Assembly (NCBI GenBank): GCA_024345305.1
Contig: BRON01000003.1
Span: forward strand, 1,798,001 to 1,862,000
DNA: 64,000 nt
Direction: 5' to 3'
Source of the DNA: Mrakia gelida
Taxonomy: Eukaryota > Basidiomycota > Tremellomycetes > Cystofilobasidiales > Mrakiaceae
Every line of letters begins with the position of its first letter. Within the stretch, counting starts at the first letter, position 1. This document shows positions 1 through 12,582 of the stretch, in pieces. The position numbers were made by a program, and so were the translations under genes. Below the pieces are notes generated by a model. The model saw only the letters and a list, made by a program, of their open reading frames with translations, had not been told where the DNA came from and searched no databases.

Positions 1-122
1 ATGTGGAGAGGTGGATGGCCGTGCTAAAAGGTCCAGGAGGACATAGGGTCGTTTGTGTCGAGCTTCCTTCGGATGAAACACAAACGACTTCCTTGCCCCT
101 GAATCCTCCCAGCACACTTTTC

Positions 123-2211
123 ATGCCCTTCCTCATCTCGAGAATCACTCTAGACTCTCGAGACCGTATCGAGGAAGAGCTCTCATCTCCCCCTTTCATT
201 TTCATCCTCGTCACTCTCCCCCCTCCTTCGTTGTTGAGCTCGTTCGTCGACATTTTCAATCTCGCAGAGTGTCTGACTCGGATCTCGTTCTCTTTTCCCT
301 TTCTTTCCTCACCTCCTTTCGTCGAACCTTCAGGGAGAACAACGCCAACACCCCCTCTACCTCTCGCCTCTCCTCTCAGGATCCTCGACAGCAGCAGCAG
401 AACGGAGGATCTCGCTCGCCTTCGTCCTCCCATCCTTCCGTCTCGAACGGAGGCGCGAACAACGTCGAAGACCCAGCCAAGCGACGACGACTCGTTTCTG
501 GAAGCAACGGACCTCCTTCCTCGTCCAACAAGGATCAGCACCACTCCTCAGACCCTACGGTCGACTTCGACAAACCTCCCATCTCGCCAGTCGTCCTCGG
601 GTTCAACCTTGCCAACACCGATCCTGGAGTGAGAGACACCGTTCGTTCGGCGTTGAGGATGAAGGAGCAGCAGCAGTTGATCATCCAGCAGAGGAGAGGA
701 GCAGAGGGATCTTCATCGGCAGCATCTACCCCTCCTCAGGCGTCGGCCAAGACCGGAGGAGACGCCGTCGCTGGAGAAGGAGGAGCTCCCTCCTCGTCGA
801 CGACGGAGAACGGAAGGGACGTCGACGTCAAGCCCGCTGCTGCTCCTGCCGTGGAGGTCCAGGTCGCCTCGCCTGCTCTGGGGTCAGGAGGGTTCTCGAG
901 TGGTGGTCTGGCCTCGAGGACTCACGAGGAGGGAAGAGCGAAGGCGGGAGGATTGTCGATTCTCACGCCAGCGAGCGCAGACGCGGCTCAGGTTAGTTTC
1001 CCTCTCGCTCCTCGTCTCTGTTCGTGCTTCGGAAGAGTCGAAGATCATTAAAACTGACACTTCATCCTTCTCTCTCGCTCGTGCTCTCACAGAGCTCACC
1101 TCGAACTGGAGGACCTCCACCCAAACCTCTCTCCGCTCGACCACTCGTCCCTTCTCAGAACGCTTCCCAACCCGGCGCGTTCTTCCCTCCTCCTCAGCAG
1201 CAGCAGTACACTCCCCAGGCAGGCCAAACCCCTCGATCAGCTTCCTCCTCCTCCCAACACCAGCAGCAGCAACAGCCCAGCGGTGGTCCTCCCTCGTCTC
1301 GCCCGTCCATCGCTCCTCGAGTTCCCTCTAACGGCTACCCTTCGAACGGCGGAATGACTCCCAACGGAGGGAACCACCACGCCATGCCGTCTCCAGCACC
1401 CTACGGAGGAGGTCAGCAACAACAACAGCAACAGCAACCTCCCTACAACCCTCCCGGCAGCGCTCGAGCAGCTCCCTCCGCGTCCTACTTCGGAGGAGGA
1501 GGTCCAGGCCAACATCGTCCCCACTCCCCTTCCTCTCCTCCCGCAACCCAAAAGACAACCTTCCTCGCTCCCTTCGAACGCTTCTACGACGCTCTCGTCG
1601 ACTCGCGAACCCTCCAGCAAACCCTCTCGGACCTCTCGATGCGATCAGCAGACATCCATCGACGCGGAGACGAAGAGATCCGTCGATTCCAACATAACCA
1701 TCAACAGGCGGCCAACCTCCTCAACACGCTACAAGTCAGCTCGACAAGTCTTCAGGAGATGGTTAGAAAGGAGGTTGCCGTGGTCAGGGAGGAGACGAGG
1801 AGAGAGGTCGAGGTGATTTGGAAGAGGATTCGACAACTCGAAGGAGGCTTCGTTGCCGCTGGACTTCCCATCCCTCCTCCTCTCCCTTCGACGACTCCCT
1901 CGAACCCTTCGCCTTCGGCACCCGCATCAGCAGCACCCGGTCCTCTCGCACCACCCACAGGAGAGTCCAGTCGTCGAAGAAGCTCGGTCGTCGCCAGGGT
2001 CGGTGGAGAGGGAGGAGGGAAGGGGTCGGCGTCAGGTTCGGGGTCGAACAGGGACGAGGAAGAGGAGGATCAGATTCTCGACGAGGACAGTCAGGACGAG
2101 GAGTTTAGCAGTGCTCCCGCGAAGGCTAGGAAGGGGACGAGGGGTGGGAAGGCTGGGAGGGGAGCATCGAGACCTCCGAAGGGTGTGAGGGGAGCGAGGA
2201 TCGGAGGTTGA
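123..2211 (+). CDS. Low-complexity Gln/Ser/Pro-rich protein, probably nuclear
   Basis: I do not recognise the family. The best model has exons 123-241, 334-991 and 1093-2211. The 992-1092 intron (GTTAGT...CTGAC...CAG) is clear and joins in phase 0. The first intron, with a GTTCGT donor, is plausible because its phases agree, but the ATG at 123 is only a candidate and the gene could start elsewhere. The protein is mostly disordered: Gln runs, Ser/Pro/Gly-rich stretches, and a KRRR basic patch early on that could be a nuclear signal. One structured part, encoded around 1555-1850, looks like a coiled coil (FERFYDALVDSRTLQQTL, then alternating charged and hydrophobic residues up to IRQLEGG). The tail is acidic and then basic (Gly/Arg/Lys). 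This composition is typical of chromatin or transcription cofactors, but no catalytic motif is visible and no function is assigned. Confidence 0.6.
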
Positions 2212-2780
2212 GGTGGTCGTCGCGTCGCTCGTTTCGTTTCGTTTCGTCTATCGTCTCTCTCTCTTCGCGGTCGTGTACTATCTATTTTCCCTCTCGCTCT
2301 CTAGGACCCCTTTATCGCCTTTTGGCACTCTTTTCGTCTCCCTCGCTCTCTCGTATGCCTACAAACTGGGGTTCTCGCTCCCTTCTCCCTCCCTCCCTCT
2401 TTCGCCCGCGTTCCCCTACGTTCTTCTTTTCTCCTCGTATCTGTCTGTGTGTCTTTACTTTACTCTTTTATCTCTTCCCGAGCCGTCTCGATTTCGCGTC
2501 TGTAGAATCACCATAGCCTTTCTCGGTCGAGGGTCTTCGGTTCGAAAGGAAAGCGAAGTTGACTTCGACCACCTCGGTTTGCGCGACGGTGGATAGAAAG
2601 AGCATCGAAGAGCCAATGAGTCTGATTGCAACGCAGAACGCTCCTAAATGGCCATATATACGTCTGAGAAAGAGAAGAGGGAAGAGAGTCGGAGTTTTTC
2701 TCCTTCCTCGGCTCGATCTTCGCGACGAAATCCAGCGATACTAACCAACTCTCCTCTTCGCCTCGCCCTCCCCCTTCACG
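2212..2780. other. Intergenic, 3' flank of the first gene
   Basis: Pyrimidine-rich sequence follows the stop at 2211. A TATATA sits near 2654 and a TACTAAC-like string near 2739. I looked in all frames for the missing upstream exons of the H+-ATPase and found none. Confidence 0.6.
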
Positions 2781-3624
2781 CCTTCGACCGCTTTGATGCT
2801 TGCCTTCTGTCTCGCTCAGCTCATCTCCTCCATCATCGCCGGTTTCGGAGACTGGGGCTTCACTAAGGTCCGAGCTATCTCTGGAGGATGGATCGGAATC
2901 GTCTGGGTCTGGAACATCGTTTGGGTTCGTCGTCGCGTCTTCTCTCCGAGTCGTCCTCGTCGTCGTCCTCCTTCTCGCTCGAGCTGACCTCTTCCCTTCT
3001 TATCTTTATCCAGTTCTTCCCTATGGATCTCGTCAAGTTCGCTATGAAGGCCACCGTCATCAAGTACCTCCAGAACAAGACTGCTGCTAAGGCTGCCGCC
3101 ATTGAGGCCCGAGGATACCAGACCGGAGCTGGAGCTGGAGCCGGAGCTCCCATCACCAGGACTCTTTCCCGACACGAGTCCCTCTACTCCAACCGAACTT
3201 CTTTCCTCAACAAGAGTGAGTTGATCTTCCCTCGCCTCGCCCGTCCGCGACGAACCTCGAACTGACCTTCCGATCCTCTTCCCTTTCTTTTCCCTTCTCC
3301 TTCTTCAGCCAAGCGACGAGTCCTTGGAGCTGGAAAGGCCTCGATGTTAGCATCTCTGTCTCCCTCCCTCCTCCTCTGTCCGTCTACTTTGAATCCTCGA
3401 ACTGACTTTCCTCTTCCCTCTTTTCCTTTCTTCTCCCTTATCAAGGTCGGCTGCCGAACAGGAGCGATTCTCTTCCGCCCAGACTCACCAGGTACGTCTA
3501 CATCTGCTCCTCTCTCCTCCTCGTCGTCGCGTTACAGTCAACTCACCTTTGTTCTTCTTCTTTTCATCTTCTCTCTCCTCAGGCCGGAGCCACCCTCGCC
3601 AGGAACCCTTCGCGAACCGCTTAA
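2781..3624 (+). pseudogene. 3' fragment of plasma-membrane H+-ATPase (P-type, PMA1-like)
   Basis: Only the last transmembrane helices and the cytosolic regulatory tail of a fungal proton pump are present. Recognisable blocks are PSTALMLAFCLAQ at 2781, FGDWGF, WIGIVWVWNIVW, FFPMDLVKFAMKATVIK and the tail SRHESLYSNRTSF, then ERFSSAQTHQ and ARNPSRTA before a stop at 3622-3624. Five exon pieces join in phase: 2781-2924, 3014-3215, 3309-3345, 3446-3491 and 3583-3624. Full-length pumps have about 900-1,100 residues; here the first 800 or more (actuator, nucleotide-binding domain with the phosphorylated DKTGT, most helices) are absent, and the preceding gene ends only 570 bases upstream. The reading frame and splice sites are undamaged. 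It may be a recent partial duplication, a rearrangement breakpoint or an assembly join. It cannot pump protons as it stands. Confidence 0.85.
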
Positions 3625-4129
3625 TCTCTTCTTCTCCTTCCCCCGACTCCCCTTCCGCTTTATCTTATTACTTCCCTACCACCTATTCGCTTGCTCGACG
3701 TGCTTCTCTTGCACGCCTGCACCCTCATTTTCTTCCCCTCCCACCCCCCATTCTGTATTCCTCCTCCTCGCGCTTCCCCCTCCCTCCCTCCGCTCTTCTT
3801 TATTCGTTCGCTGCTAGATACCTGCAGGTCCCTCCCTTACTTATCGGAAAGAAACCTCGTTCATTTGATTTGTCCTGCTCCCGTCTCGCAAGAAGTCTTT
3901 CCCGCTCCTCCCTCGCCTCTCGATCTCGATCTCGTAACAAGTCATAAAATTTGAGAGGCGAAGATCACGCTAAGCGAATGCTGAGGCTCGCTTTACTCGA
4001 GTTCCAGCCTGTCGAATGAGAAGAAGGGAGGAGCGAGAGATCAGTCGAGTTCGACGCGACGACGAAACCGAGGCGAGGGACGAGGGAGAAGGAGGGAGAG
4101 CGAAGGGGAGGGAGGGATGGAGCGAGAAC
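3625..4129. other. Convergent 3' intergenic region
   Basis: Lies between the stops of the H+-ATPase fragment and RPC82. It is pyrimidine-rich on the left and purine-rich on the right, as expected for two facing 3' UTRs. No gene seen. Confidence 0.6.
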
Positions 4130-7100
4130 TCACGACAAGACTCCTCGAGGTCCCCCCGGGAGATCTCGAAGGATGAAAACGTTCATGTCTGTTCGCGAAG
4201 CGAGGAGGAAAGCGAAGGTCAGCTCTTCACCTCGAGAGAAAGAAGAACGACGCGTCTCAGCCCATCGAAAGCTCGCTCGCACGCGACTCACCCGTCCTCT
4301 GCTCTGCCAGAGTCAGCTTCTCCACCACCTCATCCAACCTCTTAATCTCCGCCTTATCCTCCCTACTCAACAACTCCCCTTCACTCTCCTTCACATCCGT
4401 CCTGTTCCTCTTCTCAATCAACGCCTCCATCTTCCCGACCTCGAACTTCCTCCTCTGAATCAAGTTGGCCATGGTTTTGTACAGGTGGGAGATGAGGGCG
4501 GTGTAGGCTCTTGCGAGATCGACGTGCCAGAGGTAGAACGTTCGTGCGGGCAGACGTTCGGCTGATTTGGGGACTTCTTGGAGTTCGAGGAGGGAGGCGG
4601 AGGAGAGGGAGGCGGTGATGACTCGGACGTCTTTGGAGGCTAGCATGGCTACTTTGGAGATCTGTTGGGGTGGAAAGCAACGAGGGAAGAACGGGAGTCA
4701 GCACGAAGCGTCGACGAAGGAAGCTCAAAAATCGACTCAACCACCCCCTCCCTCCCTCCCCTCCCATCCCCTCCTCCAAACCAATGAAACTCACATGTTT
4801 CTCATCCATCTTCTCATGCTTCAACACAACCGTCATCACCCTCGCCGCATCATCCCCCCACCTCTCCCTCACCACCGCATCCAGAACCCTCCTCTTCAAC
4901 CTCCTACAAACGACCTCGAACTCCACCGCGTAACTCCCCGTCGAGTCCCTCGAGCTCTTCGTCTTGGAAATGAACTGGGACATCATTCCGAGAGCGGTGG
5001 GGTTGTCTTCGGCTGCGAGGAGAGCACAGAAGGCTTGGATGAGGGTGGAGGTCGGGGAGTCTTCGTCGATGTTGGAGGAAGGGTCGAAGATCCCTTTGTG
5101 GAGTTTGATGGATTTGAGGAGGTTTTGGGAGATTTGGTGGAGGGAGACGGGGTCTGGGGTGATGGGTGGGCGGGTGGTGGTGGGAGGGAGGAAGGGAGGG
5201 AGGTGGAGGGAGGGAGAGGAGGGTGTTGGGAGTTCAGTTTGAGAGAGGCGAGGGAGTTCGTCGATTCGTCTCGTTCTCGTTCGCTTTCGTCGACTCGAAG
5301 ATGCAAAGAGCCCGAAACTCACCAGTCTTGATCTCAGTGATCTTGAGCTGAGTGTCCTTGGTAGCCTTGAGCATGGCATCGACGACGAGTCCGGCTTCGA
5401 CGTTGTATCGATCCGAGGCGGCTTTGACGACGAGCTGAATTCGAGGAAGAGACGCGTCGGATTTTGAGTCAGCGACGAGGGTTGGTGTTCGGACGAACGG
5501 GGTCCGGGCAAGGGCGAGGAGCACTCACCTCGTTTCGGATCTGAAGAGTGAACTTGTCGAAGTTGACGTAGAGGTAGATGGATTCCTGAAAGAGAGCGAC
5601 GCGGAGGAGAAAGGTGAGCGAGTTAGTTTCGAGACGTCGAGTCGAGGAGGGCAAGAGGAGAAGGAGAAGGGTGAGCTCACATCGATGGTCTCCACGTCGT
5701 CGTCGAGCTTGATCTTCTTGGTCTTGGAGCTCTTGCTCGATCTGAAGAAAGAAGGCAGCAAGCAAGAAGGCGAGGTTCGTTAGCGTTCGTTCGAGACCTC
5801 GCGTCCCGTCCCTCCTCTTCCTCTCTTCTTCCCCCATCTCGAACCAAGCCCCAGCCTCTTCACCAGAGATGTTCCTCCATCTCTCGCCCATCCCACTAAC
5901 CTAACACCAACCCCAAAAGAAGTCCCTCGCACTCACCCAGTCCTCTTGATAGCCCTCTTCACATCCGACCACTCCGCCCTCTCGTCCGCAACCCTCTTGG
6001 AAGCCCTCTCGTACGCCGAGTTCCTCTCCTTCTGAGCTGTTTGGTTGACGAGTCCTCCTCCAATAGCAGCGAGTTCCTCCTTCCTCCAGGTGATGAGCTT
6101 GTCCCGCGGGGAGACGAGTTGGGAAGGGTGGAAGGGGAGGATGTAGGACGCTTTGAGGAGGGTGAGGAGGACGGATTGGATGTGGGCGGATTCTGGAACA
6201 CACGATGAAAGAGTGGAGAGACGGTGAGTCAGTGCAGGTAGGAGAAGAGGCGAGGGAAAAGGACGAGAGAGCGAGGGGAGGGGGAGAGGGACGAGTCGGA
6301 ACGCACTCTTCGAATCCAACTTCTTCTTCGTCGACGACGTCGATCCGGTAGCAGCAGCGAAGGGATCGTCCTCGTCCTCGGAATTCTCGACTTGGTTCTT
6401 CCTCTTGCTCTTCCCCTTCTTGTCCTTGTATTTCTTGCTGGAACTCGAGGAAGCAGCTGAAGCGGCTGCAGCAGCGTCCTCTCGATCCTTCTCCTCGGGG
6501 CTGACAGTCTTGATAGCGAGCGTTTCGAGGATCTGAGAGAGTTTGAGCTTCCCTCGGAAGAGGAGGAGGTAGACGATCTCGGCGGCCTAACACATGAAAC
6601 GACACGAGAGGAAGGAGGTGAGTCAGTTTGTGCGCGTCGAGGGAGGGAGGGAGGGAAGGAGGGAAAGTTGAGCTCTCTCGCTCTCGCTCTCGCCTCGAGC
6701 TCCTCCCCATGGATGATTCCCTGCACTGACCTCGTCTCCAAAGGCGTTCCTAGCTGTCTCTACTACCCTCCCCACCCTTACGAGATCCATGATGGCTTTG
6801 ATGTTGACCTCGTAAGCTTCGAGAGGTGGTGGTTTGCCTTGTTCAACGGGTTGAGGACCGGTCCACCAGAGCAGGTTGTGCTGCATCAACACGATCAACG
6901 AAGCTCGAACAGGTCGAGGAGCCAGTTTCGAGAGTTTGCATAAGGCGGGGATGTTGAGTCGACCACGATGAAGGAGAGGATGGGCCACTTGCTGTAGAAG
7001 TGGAGCGAACGAGGGAGGAAGGAGGGAGGGAAGGTCAGCTTTGAACGAGAGAAGAGTTGCGTCGAGGGAAGACACTTACAGCTACGAGAGGTCCGAAATG

Positions 7101-7148
7101 ATTCTCGATGATGTGATGAGCGAGTCGAACAGCTTCCTTGTCAGACAT
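4130..7148 (-). CDS. RPC82: DNA-directed RNA polymerase III subunit RPC82 (RPC3)
   Basis: Subunit of the Pol III RPC82-RPC34-RPC31 subcomplex, which acts in initiation on tRNA and 5S genes; it is built of winged helices. The start at 7148 gives MSDKEAVRLAHHIIENHFGP, matching the family's first helix. Next come the block with HPLLHRGRLNIPALCKLSKL and LIVLMQHNLLWW, then YEVNIKAIMDLVRVGR (VEYE-type block in homologues). The C-terminal half has YLWHVDLARAYTALISHLYKTMANL and ends with LTLAEQRT joined to DMNVFILRDLP, the classic RPC82 end. About ten exons; the last is 4130-4188, behind a 103-nt intron (4189-4291) joined in phase 1. A Lys/Ser-rich insert (KKYKDKKGKSKRK, then an acidic stretch) sits in the middle. 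The gene is divergent from the cullin, 173 bp away. Identification is firm; the exact exon edges are by eye. Confidence 0.9.
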
Positions 7149-7321
7149 CCTGGAGCGAGGATCTATACAAGGCTGATGTCGTTGATGGAATCTCGTCTCT
7201 CTCGAGCGAGCCAGGGGAAAAGGGTTCCCTTCGAAACGAGAGAGCTCGCTTTGCCTCCTCCAACTCTCTCCTTCCCCTCCACCTCCTCAACGACCTTTCT
7301 TTACCAGGAGAAGAAACAATC
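7149..7321. promoter_or_regulatory. Short divergent promoter, RPC82 / cullin
   Basis: Only 173 bp separate the two start codons, so both 5' UTRs and promoters must share or overlap here. No TATA box is seen. Control may be coupled, but this is inference. Confidence 0.5.
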
Positions 7322-10300
7322 ATGGCTACCGTAGATCCCGTAGCTCCACCGTGAGCATCTCCTTCTTCTTCTATAGAAACAACGAGGGTTGGGAGTCGAA
7401 AGAGAGACGCGAACGAGCTGACAAGTGTCGCCACCTCCTTCGCCTTCTCAGTCCATCAGCAGATCTCAGGACTTCGTGGGCCTTCCTTCAGGATGGTGTT
7501 GACCACATCATGATGCAGTGAGTGCTATATCTGTTATCTCGAAGGAACCAAGATCGTAGAAGGTCTCGAAGGAAGGGAAAGATGGGGAGGAGAAGGAGAG
7601 AGGAGGAGCGAGGGAGGTCGCCCGACCTCCGACGAGGGTGGAACAGCGTCGAAGGAACGCCCAGATCTCACCTTGTCGAGAGGAAAATCTTCACTCGTCG
7701 ACCTCGGGTACATCCTCTACGCTCGAGAGTCTTCAAGATTTCTCGCATGGCCCTCCAACAACCGAATCTCCCCTCCCCTTCCCATCCCTTCCTTCAGCTC
7801 TCACCTCACCTTCCATCTTCCCCTTCCCCTTCTCTCTCCTCCGAACTGACTCCCTTCCTTTCTTCGCTCCCTCGCAGACTCCAATCTGGAATGTCCTACT
7901 CCTACTACATGTCCCTCTACACCGTCTCGTACAACTACTGCACCTCGTCGAGACTGCCGGCAGGGAAGACTGATGGGTTGGGATTGGGAAGTGGAAGGAG
8001 TGAGTGCTCTCTCGTGTTTCTTCGTTCCCTCGAGAGATATGAAGCTGGGAGAGAGAAAATGAAGCGACATCAAGGGAGATCAGTGCTGACCTGATTCGTT
8101 GTCTTCTGCAGGTGGAGCGAACCTGATGGGATCGGATCTCTATCAGAACCTCCAGTCGTACTTCTCCACTCATCTCGGGACTCTCAAGACTGTACGTTTC
8201 GTCTTCTCTGCACCTCAATGCGTCCTACTCTCGCCCTCTTGGACGCTTTGTTTCGTGCGCGAACGCAAAAACTGACTCGTTTTCGTTCCATCCCCACCTC
8301 CATCTCCCTCCGCCGCCCACCTCCCTCGCGCTCCTCCTCCTCTCGTCACCCTCCCTCATTCGATCTTTCTAGGCTTCCGACCCTCTCCACGACCTCGCTC
8401 TTCTCCAGTACTACGCCAAGGAGTGGGATCGTTACACCACCGGAGCTAACTACGTCAACCGTCTCTTCACCTACCTCAACCGACACTGGGTCAAGCGAGA
8501 GAAGGACGAGGGAAGGAAAGGGGTTTACGGAGTTTACACTGTTCGTACCTCTCACTTCTACTATCTTGGGGAGTCGGGAGGTCGGGAGGAGAGGAGGAGA
8601 AGGAGAAAACACCGCGTTAATGATGGGAAGACTTGCGCGACGAGAGTTGGAGAGGGGAAGGAAACGCGAATCGAACCAAACGAAGCTCACCACGACCTCT
8701 CTCGTTTGTGCTCGTTCGATAACAGCTCGCCTTGGTTCAGTGGAAGAATGTCTACTTCATGCACGTGCAGTCGAAGAACAAAAAGCTTGCTGGAGCGTTG
8801 TTGAAGATGATTGAGAAGCAGAGGAACGGGGAGGAGATCGACACGACTTTGGTCAAGAAGGTTGTGGATAGTTTCGGTGAGTCCCACTCGACCTCTTTTC
8901 TCTCTACTCCTTCCTCTGTACCCTTTTTGTTTGAGGAAAGGAAGGAAGGAGGAAACGGGACGAACGAACGACCGCGTCTTCATCGTTCGTCGTTCGTTTG
9001 GTTCGACGCGTCGTCGCTGACTTCTTCCCCTCCTCCTCCTCCTTCGTTCGTCCAGTCTCTCTCGGACTCGACATCTCCGACACCAACCGACAGAACCTCG
9101 ACGTCTACAAGGAGCACTTCGAGGCCGCGTTCATCGAGTCCACCAGGTCTTACTACAAGGCGGAGTCGGAAGCGTTCGTCGCTGCCAACTCCGTCAGCGA
9201 CTACCTCAAGAAGGCTCAGGAGAGACTCAAGGAGGAGGAGACTAGGGTTGATAGGTACCTTCATGGCGATACGAGGAAGCTGGTGAGTTCTCGACCGTGT
9301 GCGGAGCTGGCGAAGAAGAACGGGGAAGGAAGGGACGCGAACGGGAGCTGACCTTCGACGACGCGTTCTTCCCTCCTTTTTGCGCGACATCCTCGTCCAC
9401 AGCTCATCAGCACCTGCGAGGACGTTCTCATTCGATCTCACTCGGAGCTGCTTTGGGAGGAGTTCCAGAACCTGCTCGACTACGACAAGTCGGAAGGTCA
9501 GCAGTCTCAGTCGCGTCTTTTTCCCTTGTTCTCTTTCGAAACCTCCCAACTGACTTCCGTCCTCCTTATTCTTCCCATCTTCGTGTTGTTCCTCTAGACC
9601 TCGCTCGGATGTACACTCTCCTCGCCCGAATCCCCGAAGGACTCGAGCCTCTCCGGAAGAAGTTCGAGGAGCACGTCAAGAGGGGTGGAATGGCTGCCAT
9701 CGAGAAGCTCACGTCTGGGAAGGGAAGCGCCGTCGCTGCTCCTGCTGCTGCCGGAGCCGCTGCTGATGCCGATGCTGGAGGAGACGACGAGGACGAAGGT
9801 CCTTCTTCCAAGTCTGCAATCGTGTGTCTTCTCGTCGTTCGTCTCAGCGAAACGAAGCCATCGACTGATCGTCTCTTCTCGTTTTCTTTCTCTTCGACGC
9901 TACTTCACAGGCTCCCAAAGACTACGTGGAGGCTCTCCTCTCCGTTCACAAGAAGAACCTCGAGGTCGTCAACGAGTCGTTCCGAGGAGAGGCTGGATTC
10001 GTTGCTTCTCTTGACAAGGTCAGCCCTTCTCCCGCCCTCGTCTTCGCCCTTTCGTTCCCCTCACTGAACTCCTTGCCCTTTCGCGTTATATCAACCAGGC
10101 CTGCCGAGACTTCGTCAACACCAACGCTGCTACCAAGGACGCTCAGGGAGCTCAGTCGACGATTCGATCTCCGGAACTGCTCGCGAAGTTCACCGACCAG
10201 CTGCTTAAGAAGACGAACCGATCGGGAGAGGCTGCCGATTTGGAGGAGACGTTGAACCAGGTCGTGAGTTCTCGTCCGCTCCTGCTTTCGGTCGAGAGTT

Positions 10301-12106
10301 CGAGGGAACGAGAAAGAACGCGCGAATTGACGACTCGACTCGACGTGTCTCTCTCTCTCTTTCTTTCCTTCGCTCGCAAACAGATGATCCTCTTCAAGTA
10401 CATCGGAGACAAGGACGTGTTCCAGAAGTGGTACTGGAAGATGCTCTGCAAGCGGCTCATCAACTCGATGTCCATCTCGGACGAGGCGGAGGCGTCGATG
10501 ATCACCAAGCTGAAGGAGGCCGCTGGGTTCGAGTACACCAACAAGCTTCAGAGGATGTTCACCGGTTCGTTTATCTCGTTCCTTCCACTCTCCTCCCTCG
10601 AGAGACGCTTTATAACCCTTTTCGCACCTCTTTCGTCGCAGATATGAGCTTGAGCAAGGATCTCAGCGACGCGTTCAACGAGAAGATGCAGCAGACTCAC
10701 GACGCGAAGGATCTCGATGGTTCGTCCCCTCGTTTCCTCTCGTCGACGCTCGACGAAGAGACTGATGCTTTGCTTTGATGTTCTGCAGTCGACTTCAACG
10801 CCACCGTCCTTGGAGCTGGATTCTGGCCTCTGGAACCCAAGCCAACCGAATTCACCATCCCCGTCGATATCCAGAAGTGCTACGATCGATTCCTCCGATA
10901 CTACCAGTCCAAGCACTCGTGAGTTCTCTCTCCTCTACATACCTTTCCATCTCCTCTCCAACCTTTTGCTCGTTCTCGTTCTCGAAACTGACCCCCTTTT
11001 TCGTTCGTTTCGTTTCGAACAGCGGTCGAAAGCTCACCTGGCTCTGGCACGTCTCCAAGACCGAGATCCGAACTCGATACCTCGGAACCTCCTACATCCT
11101 CATGACGTCCATGTACCAGATGGCCGTCCTCGTCCAGTTCAACACCGCCGACGCGTTCACCTACAAGGAGCTCCAGACCGCGACGTCCATGGCCGACGGA
11201 ACGCTCAAGCCTGTTATGGCGATGCTCGTCAAGTCCAAGATCCTCAACCTGGTGCACGAGGATGGAGAGGATAACTACGAGTTGAACTACAGTGAGTTGA
11301 CGACCTCGCTTCGTTCCTGTTTTTTGTCGAGAAGAGGATCGTGAGAACTGACGAGCTTTTCCGTTCGTCCGTGCGTCTCAGGCTACAAGTCGAAGAAGGT
11401 TCGTCCTCTTCTTCCCTTCCTTCCCCTCTTCGTCTTCGAAGAAAGCTGACCATCTCACATCTCCCCTTCGTCTTTCATCGTTCACAGGTCCGAGTCCAAC
11501 TCAACCAGCCCATGAAGGCCGAGCAGAAGACCGAATCCGCTCAGGTCATGAAGGACGTCGACGAGGATAGGAAGTACCTTATCCAGGCTACCATCGTCAG
11601 GATCATGAAGGCGAGGAAGACGCTGGCTCACTCTGTACGTGTTTCGAAGAAGAGGGCGGCGAGATCGAGGGCGAGATCGAGCTGATTTTGCGTTTCGTTC
11701 GAACTCGACAGGCTCTCATCAACGAGGTCGTCACTGGAGTTTCCGGTCGATTCGCTCCTAACATCCCTATGATCAAGAGTGAGTAGCTCGTTCCTATTTC
11801 GTCCTGCAAGATGAATCCGGGCTGACCGCTTCGTCTTGGTCTCGGAATCGCAGAGCAAATCGAGCAGCTCGTTGAGAAGGTTCGTCGTCGCGTCCTCTTT
11901 CCTCCGTCCTCCCTTCCCTCTTTCCTCGCTGACCTTCTCCCTTCCTCTTCTCGCCCATCAGGAGTACCTGGAGAGAGCCGAGGGAGATCGAAACACCTAC
12001 AACTACGTTCGTCTTCTCCCACAGTCTTCTCGTTCCTCGTTCTCGTCCGTCGAACCAACTCTCGAGCTGACCTTCCCTCCTTTCTTTCGTCCCACAGCTC
12101 GCCTAA
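7322..12106 (+). CDS. Cullin, CUL1/CDC53-type scaffold of SCF ubiquitin ligase
   Basis: Scaffold that holds the Skp1/F-box module at its N-terminus and the RING protein plus E2 at its C-terminus. Start MATVDPVAP at 7322. The cullin repeats include [35 protein letters not shown] and [20 protein letters not shown]. The cullin-homology region has [20 protein letters not shown] followed by [10 protein letters not shown], and then [16 protein letters not shown]. The neddylation site [13 protein letters not shown] is near 11592, followed by the winged helix ([20 protein letters not shown]) and the conserved end NYLA. Some 17 short introns. The final coding exon holds only Leu-Ala-stop (12098-12106). 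A low-complexity Ala/Asp/Glu insert lies near 9720-9800. CUL1 is favoured over CUL3/CUL4 by the overall match from memory; a phylogeny would settle the paralogue. Confidence 0.9.
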
Positions 12107-12582
12107 ATCGTCTTCTTCGGTTCGATCTTGGTCCCGGTTCTTCTTTCGTGCTTCTCATGTCTTCGTTTACGTCCTTCTCTCAGTTCGCTCTTCGCCTCTC
12201 GTTGTTTCTTCTCCTTGCTTTTTTCGCGCGTCCGTCGTCTTTCTCTCTCTCTCTCACACTTCTCTTCGCAAGCTTCTCTACTACAGCCAGCCTTTCTTCG
12301 TTATGATCTGACTCTAATTGTATACCACGTTTTTTTCTTCTCCCTTGGAGGACGAGGACGCGAGAGAGGGACGACGAGAAGGGCGGTTCGAGCGCGAGGC
12401 AGTTCTTCGAGCTTTTCCGTTCTTTCTGCTAGACACCAAACCTTCTCAAGACTCTCTCTAGCCCACGAAGAGCCCCTAGCTATATGTTTCGACCGAATCT
12501 CGACGAAAAACGACCTCCTTACGCGTCATGCACAATCTCTCCCCTTCCTTCCCTCCCAACTCTCTCCATCCTCCGCCCCTGG
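12107..12582. other. Intergenic, cullin 3' UTR and exopolyphosphatase 5' region
   Basis: T/C-rich sequence typical of basidiomycete UTRs. An ATG at 12484 opens a frame that runs into the exopolyphosphatase, but I prefer 12583 or 12862 as the start. Confidence 0.5.

Noticed and set aside
3..632. 209-codon plus frame at the left edge as a separate gene
   Set aside because: Beyond its first 80 codons it overlaps the better-supported exon in another frame and is Ser/Arg/Thr shadow; only its 123-241 part may be a real exon.
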